NCBI RefSeq assembly: GCF_963667045.1
Contig: NZ_OY762934.1
Location: 496,001 to 560,000 of the forward strand
Source: an uncultured Cohaesibacter sp.
GTDB lineage: Bacteria > Pseudomonadota > Alphaproteobacteria > Rhizobiales > Cohaesibacteraceae
Direction: 5' to 3'
DNA: 64,000 nt
Shown: piece by piece, positions 1-8,976 of the stretch
How the letters are laid out: every line of letters begins with the position of its first letter
Numbering within the stretch: the first letter of the stretch is position 1
Translations under genes and position numbers: made by a program
Notes under the pieces: generated by a model
Seen by the model: only the letters and a program-made list of their open reading frames with translations
Databases searched by the model: none
Told to the model about the DNA's origin: nothing

Positions 1-710
1 AAGAAGCCGATTGAATTGTAGCCCCAGTAATTGACCAGATTCTTGTCGAGTAGAAACTCGTCATCCAGAAAATGATGAACGGGCATCAATTCAACGGCGC
101 GTACGTTGAGTGACAACAGGTGGTCGATCATCGCATCGCTAGCGATCGCCTCATAGGTGCCCCGAATGCCTTCCGGGATATCCGGATGCAGTTTGGTGAG
201 CCCCTTGGCGTGGGCCTCATAGATGAGGTCGCGACCATCCGTGATCGGCGCTTCCATTTTCAGGAATTCATTGAGCGACGGGTCGGACACCACGGACTTG
301 GGCACACAGGAGGCGCTGTCAGCCGCACCGAAAGTCAGGTCCCCACCCGAGGCGCCCTTCTGATAGCCGAACAGTGTGGCGGACGGGGTCCATTTACCAA
401 AAACCTCGCGCGTATAGGGGTCTAGCAACAATTTGTTGGAATTGAAACGATGGCCCTGCTCTGGAGCATAGATGCCATGGGCCCGGTAACCGTAAAGCGT
501 TCCGGGTTTCAACCCCTCCAGATAGCCGTGCCAGACGGGACCAGTTCTCTCCGGTAGGGAGATCCTGTCGACTTCCTTGGCGCCGTCATTGGAGAACAGG
601 CACAGATCAATCTGGCTTGCATTCGCCGAAAAGACAGCAAAATTTGTGCCTTCTCCGTCGAAGAAGGCACCAAGTCTGTAAGGCGTTCCGTGCGAGGTTC
701 TATATTTCAT
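1..710 (-). CDS. glgX: Glycogen debranching enzyme GlgX, N-terminal part (runs off window)
   Basis: About 236 codons are visible; the gene starts with ATG at 710 (protein begins MKYRTSHGTPYRLGAFFDG) and continues past base 1. Residues about 8-100 look like the CBM48/isoamylase N-terminal beta-sandwich (GTNFAVFSANA, HGYLEGLKPGTLYGYRAHG, LLLDPYTR). The start of the GH13 barrel follows (LIYEAHAKGLT, NYWGYNSIGF). GlgX hydrolyses alpha-1,6 branches of phosphorylase-trimmed glycogen in the cytoplasm. It lies 29 bp after glgA and is the last visible gene of the glg operon. The catalytic residues are outside the window, so activity cannot be judged. Confidence 0.93.
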   Translation of the reverse strand, partial: MKYRTSHGTPYRLGAFFDGEGTNFAVFSANASQIDLCLFSNDGAKEVDRISLPERTGPVWHGYLEGLKPGTLYGYRAHGIYAPEQGHRFNSNKLLLDPYTREVFGKWTPSATLFGYQKGASGGDLTFGAADSASCVPKSVVSDPSLNEFLKMEAPITDGRDLIYEAHAKGLTKLHPDIPEGIRGTYEAIASDAMIDHLLSLNVRAVELMPVHHFLDDEFLLDKNLVNYWGYNSIGF

Positions 711-739
711 CAATGATCGGTCCTAAAGGGCACAGCCAT

Positions 740-2176
740 CTATTGCACCAGCGACTGGTAGAGTTCTTCATAAAGCTTGGCCGATTGATCCCACCCGACT
801 TCTGCAATCATCGCGCGGCGCATCATCGATTTCCATTTCTTGTTGTCACTGAACAGATCACAGGTTCTGTGAATTGCCATTTCCAGGGCTTCCACCGTGG
901 AGGGCGAATATTGAATGCCGGTTGCGCATTTGGTGGCCAGAGCCGCAGCATTGGCATCGACGACCGTGTCGGCCAGACCGCCAGTGCGTGAGACAACCGG
1001 GATAGTGCCGTAGCGCAGCGCGTAAAGCTGGGTCAGGCCACAAGGTTCGAAGCGGGACGGCACGAGAAGGGCATCGACACCGCCCTGAATCTGATGGGCC
1101 AGCTCCTCGTTATAGCCAATTTCAACGGCGACATGATCAGGTGCCTGTGCCGCTGCCGAAAGATAGGCTTCTTCCAGTTTCTTGTCGCCGTTACCCAGCA
1201 CCACAAGTCTCGCATTCCGCTCAATGAGCGTTGGAATGACTTCAAGCAGCAGATCAAGGCCCTTCTGGGTCGTCAGGCGCGAGACCACGCCAAACAGCGG
1301 AGCCTCATCATTGCTGACCAGATGGAACCTGTCCTCCAGCCACTGACGATTGGCGGCTTTTCGCTTGAGGCTCTTGGGGCTGTAGGTTTTCACCAGCGCA
1401 GCGTCTTCCTGAGGGTCCCAGACCGTAAGGTCGATGCCATTCAAGATACCCGAAAGATCCTGCTTCCGGCTTCTGAGCAGACCTTCCAGACCCATGCCAA
1501 ATTCCGGCGTCAGCAGTTCGGTTGCATAGGTCGGGCTGACTGTCGTGATCTTGTCGGCAAAGGCCAGACCGCCCTTGAGGAATCCGGCATGACCCCAATA
1601 CTCAAAACCATCCGGATTGAACATGCCTTCGGACAGCCCAAGGGTCTGCACGACGCTGCCATCGAACAGGCCCTGAAAGGCGATGTTGTGAATGGTCATG
1701 ACGGTTGGAGGCGCCTGTCGCCCGGACTGCGTCATGTAGACGGGAACGAGCCCGGCCTGCCAGTCATGGGCATGAACAAGGTCAGGCTTCCAGCCGCCGA
1801 TACCGTCGAGCCCGATCTTTGCGCCGATGAGCGAGAGGGCCCCGAACCGGACGGGATTATCCTCCCAGTCGAACCCCTCTTCATCGAGATAGATAGTGCC
1901 TTTTCTGTCGTACAAATGGGGCGCATCCAACAAAAGAAGGTTGAGCCCCTTGGCCCGCACCGAATAGACGCGGGCCGGGCCTCCGAAGAGATCTTCCAAT
2001 TCCAGAAGAACATCGCCATGCTTCATCCAGCCACTCACGTCGGGGTAAGCTGGCAAAAGGATTTTGATCGTATGACCAAGATGTTCAAGAGCCTTTGGCA
2101 CGGAGCCGATAACATCAGCCAGGCCGCCGGTTTTCACGAATGGTGAGCATTCGGAAGCAACAAAAAGTACGTTCAT
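740..2176 (-). CDS. glgA: Glycogen synthase GlgA
   Basis: 478 aa, the usual length for bacterial GT5 ADP-glucose glycogen synthase. The N-terminal ADP-glucose-binding motif is present (SECSPFVKTGGLADVIGSVP, residues about 8-27). The C-terminal GT-B half carries FGVVSRLTTQKGLDLL and PSRFEPCGLTQLYALRYGT with the catalytic Glu region. The enzyme elongates alpha-1,4-glucan from ADP-glucose made by GlgC. Its ATG directly abuts the TAG stop of glgC (TAGATG, no gap), so the two are probably translationally coupled and made in fixed ratio. Confidence 0.97.
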   Translation of the reverse strand: MNVLFVASECSPFVKTGGLADVIGSVPKALEHLGHTIKILLPAYPDVSGWMKHGDVLLELEDLFGGPARVYSVRAKGLNLLLLDAPHLYDRKGTIYLDEEGFDWEDNPVRFGALSLIGAKIGLDGIGGWKPDLVHAHDWQAGLVPVYMTQSGRQAPPTVMTIHNIAFQGLFDGSVVQTLGLSEGMFNPDGFEYWGHAGFLKGGLAFADKITTVSPTYATELLTPEFGMGLEGLLRSRKQDLSGILNGIDLTVWDPQEDAALVKTYSPKSLKRKAANRQWLEDRFHLVSNDEAPLFGVVSRLTTQKGLDLLLEVIPTLIERNARLVVLGNGDKKLEEAYLSAAAQAPDHVAVEIGYNEELAHQIQGGVDALLVPSRFEPCGLTQLYALRYGTIPVVSRTGGLADTVVDANAAALATKCATGIQYSPSTVEALEMAIHRTCDLFSDNKKWKSMMRRAMIAEVGWDQSAKLYEELYQSLVQ

Positions 2177-3442
2177 CTAAAGGTCCAGTTTGTCGATCAT
2201 GGACTGCGTAATCAGGCAGATACCCTTTTCAGTACGGCGGAACCGCTTGGCATCCAGTTCGGGGTCTTCACCAACGACCAGACCAGCCGGGATCTTTACG
2301 TCGCGGTCGATGACCACATCCTTGAGCTGGGCTTCCCGATTGATCTCGGCGTATGGCAGCGCTACGACGCCGCTCATCTTGGAGAAGGAGTGTGCCTTGA
2401 CACCGGTAAACAGCAGGCAACGGTTCAGTGACGAACCGGAGATGATGCAACCACCGGATACCATGGACGATACGGCCTGACCGCGGCGCCCTTCCTCGTC
2501 GTGGATGAACTTGGCTGGCGGGGTCAGTTCCTGGTGGGTCCAGATTGGCCAGTCGTTGTCGTAGATGTCGAGTTCCGGAATGAAGTCGGTCAAATCGATA
2601 TTGGCTTCCCAGAAGGCATCAATCGTCCCCACGTCACGCCAGTAAGGTTTGGTCTCAAGGCCCGAACGAATGCAGGAACGGCTGAACGGGTGCGCAACGG
2701 CCTTGCCCTCCTTGACCAACTTCGGAATGATGTCCTTGCCGAAGTCATGATGGGTATCGGGGTTGAGCGCTTCTTCCTTGAGGATCTCATAAAGGAGTTT
2801 GGCTTCAAAGACATAGATGCCCATGGAAGCCAGAGCTCGGGTTGGATCGTTGGGCATTGCTGGCGGGTTGGCCGGTTTTTCGATGAACTCGAGAATGCGA
2901 TCATTCTTGTCGACCTTCATCACACCAAAAGCGCTGGCGTCAGCCAACGGAACCTCAATCGAACCGACGGTGACATCGGCGCCGGTCTCGACGTGCTGGC
3001 GGACCATGAGGGCATAGTCCTGCTTGTAAATATGATCACCGGCCAGAATAACCATATATTTCGGCCCATAGCTTTCCAGAATATCGAGGTTCTGATAGAT
3101 GGCGTCTGATGTGCCCTGATACCAGGCTTCATCATTCATGCGCTGGGAAGCAGGAAGAATGTCGAGGAATTCGTTACGTTCTTCCCGTAGGAAGCTCCAG
3201 CCGCGCTGCAGGTGGCGAATGAGGCTGTGGGCCTTGTACTGGGTGGCTACGCCAATGCGGCGAATACCGGAGTTCACGGCATTGGAAAGAGCAAAGTCAA
3301 TGATGCGGCTCTTGCCGCCAAAATACATGGCAGGCTTCGAGCGCTTTTCGGTCAACTCCTGCAGGCGGCTGCCCTTGCCCCCTGCCAGGATAAATGCCAT
3401 CGACTGATTGGCAAGTTTGGACGTTTCACGATCAAGTTTCAT
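2177..3442 (-). CDS. glgC: Glucose-1-phosphate adenylyltransferase GlgC
   Basis: 421 aa, full length. The nucleotidyltransferase signature [23 protein letters not shown] lies at residues about 17-39. Substrate-loop motifs follow ([34 protein letters not shown]), and a C-terminal left-handed beta-helix region matches the family. The enzyme makes ADP-glucose from ATP and glucose-1-phosphate, the committed and normally allosterically controlled step of glycogen synthesis. It lies 47 bp after glgB and touches glgA. Confidence 0.97.
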   Translation of the reverse strand: MKLDRETSKLANQSMAFILAGGKGSRLQELTEKRSKPAMYFGGKSRIIDFALSNAVNSGIRRIGVATQYKAHSLIRHLQRGWSFLREERNEFLDILPASQRMNDEAWYQGTSDAIYQNLDILESYGPKYMVILAGDHIYKQDYALMVRQHVETGADVTVGSIEVPLADASAFGVMKVDKNDRILEFIEKPANPPAMPNDPTRALASMGIYVFEAKLLYEILKEEALNPDTHHDFGKDIIPKLVKEGKAVAHPFSRSCIRSGLETKPYWRDVGTIDAFWEANIDLTDFIPELDIYDNDWPIWTHQELTPPAKFIHDEEGRRGQAVSSMVSGGCIISGSSLNRCLLFTGVKAHSFSKMSGVVALPYAEINREAQLKDVVIDRDVKIPAGLVVGEDPELDAKRFRRTEKGICLITQSMIDKLDL

Positions 3443-3489
3443 AGAATGCTCTCCCCGCTATCACTTGTGTTCATATCCTCAAATCCTGT

Positions 3490-5694
3490 TCACGCCTGCT
3501 CCAGTTGAAAATAGAGCGTGGAAAGCGGTGGCAATGTCAGTGACAGCGAAACCTCTCTCTCATGCGAGGGGATGTCTTCAGTCACGGATGCGCCAAGGTT
3601 GCCGCGTCCTCCTCCTGCGTAAAGGCTTGAATCGGTATTGAGAATTTCTACCCAACGTCCGGCTTTGGGAACGCCCAGACGATAGTTCTGGCGTTCGACC
3701 GGGGTCATGTTGCTGACGATGAGAACCGGAGCGTCGCCCTCGTCACCATAACGGATCCATGCAAACACCGAGTTTTCGGCCGAATGGCATTCGATCCATT
3801 CAAAGCCGCGCGGCTTGCAATCATATTTGTGAAGGGCGGGCACCTCCCGGTAGACCCGGTTCAAATCGCGCACGAGCGACTGCACGCCGCGCTGGAAATC
3901 ATATTGCAGCAGATGCCAGTCAAGGCTCTGGGTATGGTTCCACTCCTCACCCTGCGCAAATTCGCCCCCCATGAACAGCAGCTTCTTGCCCGGATGGCCC
4001 CACATATAGCCGTAATAGGCCCTGAGGTTGGCGAACTGGTCCGCCGGATAGCCCGGCATGCGACTAAGGAGCGACCCCTTGCCGTGGACAACCTCGTCAT
4101 GGCTTAGCGGAAGAATGTAATTCTCCGAATAGGCATAATGCATGCCGAAGGTCATGTCGTGGTGATGATATTTGCGATGCACCGGCTCATGGGACATGTA
4201 GCGCAGGGTGTCGTTCATCCAGCCCATGTTCCATTTGTAGCCAAAGCCCAAACCACCGTGATTGGTGGGAGCACTGACGCCGGGGAAGGCTGTTGATTCT
4301 TCAGCGATAGTCACGATGCCCTGTGCTTCACGGTAGGCGGCGATGTTCATGTTGCGCAGGAAATCAATTGCCTCATAGTTTTCGCGGCCGCCGTCCTTGT
4401 TCGGGACCCACTCACCTTCCTTGCGGGAATAGTCGCGATAGAGCATCGAAGCAACCGCGTCAACGCGCAGACCATCGATATGATGTTCCTTGAGCCAGTA
4501 GAGCGCGTTGGCTGACAGGAAGTTGGCAACTTCGCGACGACCGTAGTTATAGACAAGCGTATTCCAGTCCGGATGAAATCCTTCGCGGCGATCCTCGTGT
4601 TCATAAAGCGCCGTACCGTCGAAGCGCGCCAGACCATGAGCGTCTTCAGGGAAGTGTCCCGGCACCCAGTCAATCAGCACAGCGATACCAGCGGCATGGA
4701 ATGCCTCCACCATGCCGCGGAATTCTTCCAGCGTGCCGTGGCGGATGGTTGGTGCGAACAAGCCAACCGGCTGATAGCCCCAGGAGCCATCGAACGGATA
4801 CTCGGATATCGGCATCAACTCGACATGGGTAAAGCCCATGTCCTTGACATAGTCGACCAGCTGCTGGGAAAGCTCATAATAGGACAGCGGGCGATTGCCC
4901 TCGTCCTGAACCTTGCGCCAGGACCCCAGATGCACCTCGTAAATGGAAATCGGTTTGTCGATCCCGGTGCTTTCCGAACGGTTTTTCATCCATTCGCCAT
5001 CGTTCCACGAATGCCCGTCAAGCTTGCGGACAATCGAAGCCGTGCGCGGAGCGTGTTCGGAACCGAAACCAACCGGATCGGCTTTCAGTGGCAACAACTG
5101 GCCCTGTCTGTTCAGCAACTCGTATTTGTAGGCCTCGCCTTCCGAAACGCCTGGAATGAAGATTTCCCAAACGCCGGTGACACCACGCGGACGCATCAGA
5201 TGGCGACGGCCATCCCAGTTGTTCCAGTTGCCGACAACCGAAGCGCGGCGGGCATTGGGGGCCCAGACAGCGAAGTGCGTACCGGCAACCCCTTCATGGG
5301 TCATGACATGCGCACCAAGCACCTTCCAGAGGGCCTGATGTGTCCCCTCACCCAGCAGATACTCATCCAGCTCTCCAATGACCGGACCAAACCGATAAGG
5401 ATCTTCCTGAAGCCAGACATGGTCGCCGCTGGTGACGCGCAGCTTGTAGGCGAAGCGCTCCGTTCGGCCTTCAATCGGCTTGGCAAACAGATCGGGTGCG
5501 AAATCATCCCGTTCAAGTTCAGCGATCACGCTGCCGGTTTCATAGTCGATGACTTCAATTTCCGATGCACCAGGAACAAAGGCTCTAACAATGAGCTTGC
5601 CCTCCCATTCCTGCAGACCCAATAGAGAAAATGGATTGCTGTGAATGCCGTCCTGAATGGACTGGGCATCGCGTCGTGAGGTATATGATGTCAT
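3490..5694 (-). CDS. glgB: 1,4-alpha-glucan branching enzyme GlgB
   Basis: 734 aa, the long (group 1) GlgB form with an extra N-terminal beta-sandwich followed by CBM48 (THFAVWAPNARRASVVGNWNNW) and the GH13_9 barrel. Catalytic motifs are intact: GLRVDAVASMLY (nucleophile Asp), VTIAEESTAFPGV (acid/base Glu) and LPLSHDEVVHGKGSL (transition-state Asp). The enzyme transfers alpha-1,4 chains to make alpha-1,6 branches. It follows glgP after 213 bp and precedes glgC by 47 bp, so it may have its own promoter or be the head of a glgBCAX unit. Confidence 0.97.
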   Translation of the reverse strand: MTSYTSRRDAQSIQDGIHSNPFSLLGLQEWEGKLIVRAFVPGASEIEVIDYETGSVIAELERDDFAPDLFAKPIEGRTERFAYKLRVTSGDHVWLQEDPYRFGPVIGELDEYLLGEGTHQALWKVLGAHVMTHEGVAGTHFAVWAPNARRASVVGNWNNWDGRRHLMRPRGVTGVWEIFIPGVSEGEAYKYELLNRQGQLLPLKADPVGFGSEHAPRTASIVRKLDGHSWNDGEWMKNRSESTGIDKPISIYEVHLGSWRKVQDEGNRPLSYYELSQQLVDYVKDMGFTHVELMPISEYPFDGSWGYQPVGLFAPTIRHGTLEEFRGMVEAFHAAGIAVLIDWVPGHFPEDAHGLARFDGTALYEHEDRREGFHPDWNTLVYNYGRREVANFLSANALYWLKEHHIDGLRVDAVASMLYRDYSRKEGEWVPNKDGGRENYEAIDFLRNMNIAAYREAQGIVTIAEESTAFPGVSAPTNHGGLGFGYKWNMGWMNDTLRYMSHEPVHRKYHHHDMTFGMHYAYSENYILPLSHDEVVHGKGSLLSRMPGYPADQFANLRAYYGYMWGHPGKKLLFMGGEFAQGEEWNHTQSLDWHLLQYDFQRGVQSLVRDLNRVYREVPALHKYDCKPRGFEWIECHSAENSVFAWIRYGDEGDAPVLIVSNMTPVERQNYRLGVPKAGRWVEILNTDSSLYAGGGRGNLGASVTEDIPSHEREVSLSLTLPPLSTLYFQLEQA

Positions 5695-5865
5695 AGCCCT
5701 GCTCCCCCTTTGTGTATTTTTACGCTAGAGCATGTGATCCACAAATGGAACTGCCAGAAAGGTCGTATCCCTTTGTTTTTTTAACCTAGAATTTCATATG
5801 CCCATTTATCGCAGCGCTTGATATTCATTTTTAAAATCGGATTTACACAACAACTCTAGATTTCC

Positions 5866-5891
5866 GGTGGCGCCAAGCGCTCGGCGCCACC
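5866..5891 (-). other. GC-rich intercistronic hairpin after glgP
   Basis: Perfect 9-bp arms GGTGGCGCC (5866-5874) and GGCGCCACC (5883-5891) with an 8-nt loop lie 17 nt beyond the glgP stop. No U-tract follows on the minus strand. It is therefore more likely an mRNA-stabilising or pausing hairpin than a classical intrinsic terminator. Confidence 0.55.
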
Positions 5892-5907
5892 AGCGGTTTT
5901 CAAGCAA

Positions 5908-8295
5908 TCAGCGTTCATAGAGGGACTTGGTGTCCCAGATGTCTTTCGCGTAACCCTTGATCGTGCGGTCAGACGAGAACCAGCCCATGTTGGCCGTATT
6001 CAGAATGGCCTTGCGTGTCCAGTCCTTGGTGTTGAGATAGTCCTTGTCGATCTTGCGCTGGGTTTCGAAATAGTCGTCGAAATCGCAAGTGACGAGGAAA
6101 TAGTCGCTCTCATACATCATCTGGACAATTGAACCATACCGGTGTGGCTCGCTTGGCGAAAATACGCCGCTGGCGATCTGGTTGAGCACGCGATAAAGGC
6201 GTGGGCTTGCCTCGATGGCACGGCGGGCATAGTCCTGCTGGGTGCGACGCTCGAAGGCTTCCTCTGCGGTAAGTCCGAACAGATAGAAGTTCTCCGCCCC
6301 GACATGCTCCCTGATTTCCACGTTAGCCCCGTCGAGCGTCCCGACGGTCAAGGCGCCATTGAGGGCAAACTTCATGTTGCCCGTACCGGATGCTTCCTTG
6401 CCTGCGGTCGAGATCTGCTCGGACAGATCGGCTGCGGGCATCAAAATCTCGGCCATGGAAACATTGTAGTTTTCCGGGAAGATGATCTGAAGATAATCCT
6501 TGGTAACCGGATCTTTGTTGATCACCGCAGCAACATCGTTGATCAGATGGATAATCTTCTTGGCCACTTCATAGCCGGGAGCCGCCTTGCCGCCAAAGAC
6601 CTTGACGCGCGGCGTCCAGTCCTTCTTCGGGTTTTCCTTGATCTCGTTCCAGTAAGCAACCGCTTCAAACAGGTTCATCAGCTGGCGTTTATACTCATGG
6701 ATACGTTTGACCTGAATGTCGAGCATTGCATTCGGGTCGATACTGACCTCGTGTCGCTCGGACAACCAGTTGATGAAGCGCTTCTTGTTCTCCAGCTTGG
6801 CCTTGTGGAACTCATCCTGGAAGGCGGCGTCATCGGCATAGACATTGAGGCGCTCGAGCTGTTCCAGATCATCCGGCCAATCAATGCCAATGGAGGAGTT
6901 AATAAGATCGCGCAACGGCCGGTTACAGTCATAGAGCCAGCGTCGTGGCGTGATGCCATTTGTCTCGTTGATGATCCGCTTCGGATAGACCTGATGCAGG
7001 TCGTGGAATACCGTCTCCTTGACAAGCTCCGTATGCAAGGCGGAAACACCATTGACGTGGGTGGCCATGATGAAGGCCAGCTCGCCCATATTGACGTTGC
7101 CATTGTTGATGATACGGATGTCGGAACCGGTCTGCTTGAGGTGCTGATCCTGAATGATCTCGATAATGCGGTAGTGACGCGGCAGGATACGGGCAAACAG
7201 CTGTTCCGGCCACCGTTCCAGAGCCTCAGGCAAGAGCGTATGGTTGGTATAGCCAAGGCACTTTCTGGCGATATCAATGGATTCGTAGATTTCGATGCCA
7301 TGAATATCGGTCAACAAGCGCACCAGTTCCGGACCGGCTATGGCCGGGTGGGTGTCGTTGAGCTGGATGGCTGCCTTCTTCGGCAGATCGCGCAAGTCAT
7401 CATTGGTCGAACGATAGCGGCGGATAAGGTCCTGGATGGACGCCGAGGTGAAGAAGTATTCCTGCTTGAGGCGCAACTCCTTGCCGGTCTCGGTCGTGTC
7501 ATCAGGATAAAGAACACGGGAAATGGTTCTGGCCAGCGCTTCAGGCGCACTTGCAGCCAGAAAGTCGCCACGGTTGAAGCTTTCAAGGTCGAAAGCACGG
7601 GTCGGTTTTGCCGACCACAGGCGCAGGGTGTTGCACCATTTTGCCTGCCAGCCAAGAGCTGGCGCGTCATAGGCCTGTGCCTTTACGGTCTCGGATGGGT
7701 ACCACACGGCTCGACCGTCGGATTCGCTGACATGACCACCGAAGGCGATGATGTAAGCCACCTCTGGACGCTCGAACTCCCAGACATTGCGCTGGGAGAG
7801 CCAGCCTTCAGCGGTTTCGACCTGAGCGCCATTTTCAAAATGCTGTTCAAACAGACCGTGCTCATAGCGAATGCCATAGCCGTGGGCCGGAATGCCGAGC
7901 GTCGCAAGCGAGTCAAGGAAGCAGGCAGCCAGTCGCCCCAGACCGCCGTTGCCGAGCGCGGCGTCCGGCTCGTTGGCGACGATGGCGTTGTAATCCTGCC
8001 CGAGTTCGCGCATCGTTTCGCGGGCGACATCTTCAAACCCGAGATTGATCGCAACGTCCTCAATCAGACGGCCGATCAGGAATTCCATGGATAGATAGTA
8101 GACGCGTTTAGCGTTGCTGTCGTAGGTCTTGCGTGTGCTGTCAAACCAAGGGTCAACAACGATGTCGCGCAGAGCCAAAGAAAGAGACATCCGCCAGTCA
8201 TAGGGTGTTGCGTGTCCCTGATCCTTCCCCAGAGAGTATTTGAGGTGTCGCAGAACTTCTTGCTTTAGCTTGATTTGGAAAATCTTTGTGTTCAT
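5908..8295 (-). CDS. glgP: Glycogen/starch phosphorylase GlgP
   Basis: 795 aa from ATG at 8295 (MNTKIFQIKLKQ); the frame stays open to a GTG at 8370, which would add 25 residues, and neither start has a strong ribosome site. GT35 phosphorylase motifs are present: VYYLSMEFLIGR near the N-terminus, QLNDTHPA, and the pyridoxal-phosphate lysine loop EASGTGNMKFALNGALTVGT with DGANVEI near the C-terminus. The enzyme releases glucose-1-phosphate from glycogen ends, feeding back to the GlgC substrate. It is the first gene of the operon, about 680 bp from the next gene upstream. Confidence 0.95.
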   Translation of the reverse strand: MNTKIFQIKLKQEVLRHLKYSLGKDQGHATPYDWRMSLSLALRDIVVDPWFDSTRKTYDSNAKRVYYLSMEFLIGRLIEDVAINLGFEDVARETMRELGQDYNAIVANEPDAALGNGGLGRLAACFLDSLATLGIPAHGYGIRYEHGLFEQHFENGAQVETAEGWLSQRNVWEFERPEVAYIIAFGGHVSESDGRAVWYPSETVKAQAYDAPALGWQAKWCNTLRLWSAKPTRAFDLESFNRGDFLAASAPEALARTISRVLYPDDTTETGKELRLKQEYFFTSASIQDLIRRYRSTNDDLRDLPKKAAIQLNDTHPAIAGPELVRLLTDIHGIEIYESIDIARKCLGYTNHTLLPEALERWPEQLFARILPRHYRIIEIIQDQHLKQTGSDIRIINNGNVNMGELAFIMATHVNGVSALHTELVKETVFHDLHQVYPKRIINETNGITPRRWLYDCNRPLRDLINSSIGIDWPDDLEQLERLNVYADDAAFQDEFHKAKLENKKRFINWLSERHEVSIDPNAMLDIQVKRIHEYKRQLMNLFEAVAYWNEIKENPKKDWTPRVKVFGGKAAPGYEVAKKIIHLINDVAAVINKDPVTKDYLQIIFPENYNVSMAEILMPAADLSEQISTAGKEASGTGNMKFALNGALTVGTLDGANVEIREHVGAENFYLFGLTAEEAFERRTQQDYARRAIEASPRLYRVLNQIASGVFSPSEPHRYGSIVQMMYESDYFLVTCDFDDYFETQRKIDKDYLNTKDWTRKAILNTANMGWFSSDRTIKGYAKDIWDTKSLYER

Positions 8296-8917
8296 GAGCC
8301 CGAACGTCCAGTTGAAAAATGTGCCATTGGCGAAACGGAGGCTTCCCTCCACATGACAGTATGCAATCACTGCAATTTATGGCGCAGTTATGCTTTATAA
8401 AACGCAAACACTAACTCTCTTAACCGGCCAATATGTCAAAAAGGTACATATGCCGCATGCTTTCCACTCCAGCCATTCTCCACTTTCCTTTACGGCTTAG
8501 CCCTCATGATTGATTGGCACTTTGAAAAAGACAAGACGAGAGAGAAAAAGCTGGCGAAAGTGACACTTTTTAAGCATATGCCTTTTCTCGTTGCGCATGA
8601 TCTGAGCAATTCAACCACAACTTTTCCCCAGACGGCAAAATCCTAGTTTCTGATCAAAGACCAGTTCGTGGTTTCTTGGCGGTGGTTGACCAATTGCGAG
8701 CCGCCGCACAGGCCTCTCAGTGGTTATACAACTCTAACTTACATGATTCGAGTGTTCACCAAGGCCTCTTTCCTTTCGCTTGCGAAAGAATGGCGAGTCT
8801 TGCTTGCTTTTTTTGATAATGCCACAGCCAATATGGCCTTCGTATGACGGCCATACAAAGAAATGCGCTCTGCAATCCTATGTATGCAGGAGCCCGGCTG
8901 GTGACGGCAGAGCAACG
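8296..8917. other. Intergenic region, no gene seen
   Basis: About 620 bp between glgP and the end of the peptide transporter operon. Two short hairpins are visible: CTTTCG-cttg-CGAAAG near 8774-8789, and TATGGCC-N10-GGCCATA near 8832-8855. A 46-codon plus-strand frame from 8506 (MIDWHFEKDKTREKKLAKV) has no ribosome site and no recognisable family, so it is not called. The glgP promoter must lie in the part next to 8296. Confidence 0.5.
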
Positions 8918-8945
8918 AAAAAGGCGCAGTCGAAACCGCACCTTT
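8918..8945 (-). terminator. Rho-independent terminator of the peptide ABC operon
   Basis: On the minus strand an 8-bp stem AAAGGTGC / GCGCCTTT (one G-U pair; plus coordinates 8938-8945 and 8920-8927) is followed directly by TTTTT (8922-8918). It lies 32 nt beyond the stop of the double ATPase gene. Confidence 0.75.
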
Positions 8946-8976
8946 CACCGTGTCTTTCCTTACAGGATCTTTGCGA

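Noticed and set aside
5733-5743. TGTGATCCACA near the glgB start, similar to the TGTGATCACA sites at 58 kb
   Set aside because: One base longer and not palindromic; not enough to claim the same regulator.
6142-8094. 650-codon plus-strand open frame
   Set aside because: Antisense to glgP; no recognisable domain.
8506-8646. 46-codon plus-strand frame (MIDWHFEKDKTREKK)
   Set aside because: No ribosome site and no family; too short to support without conservation data.
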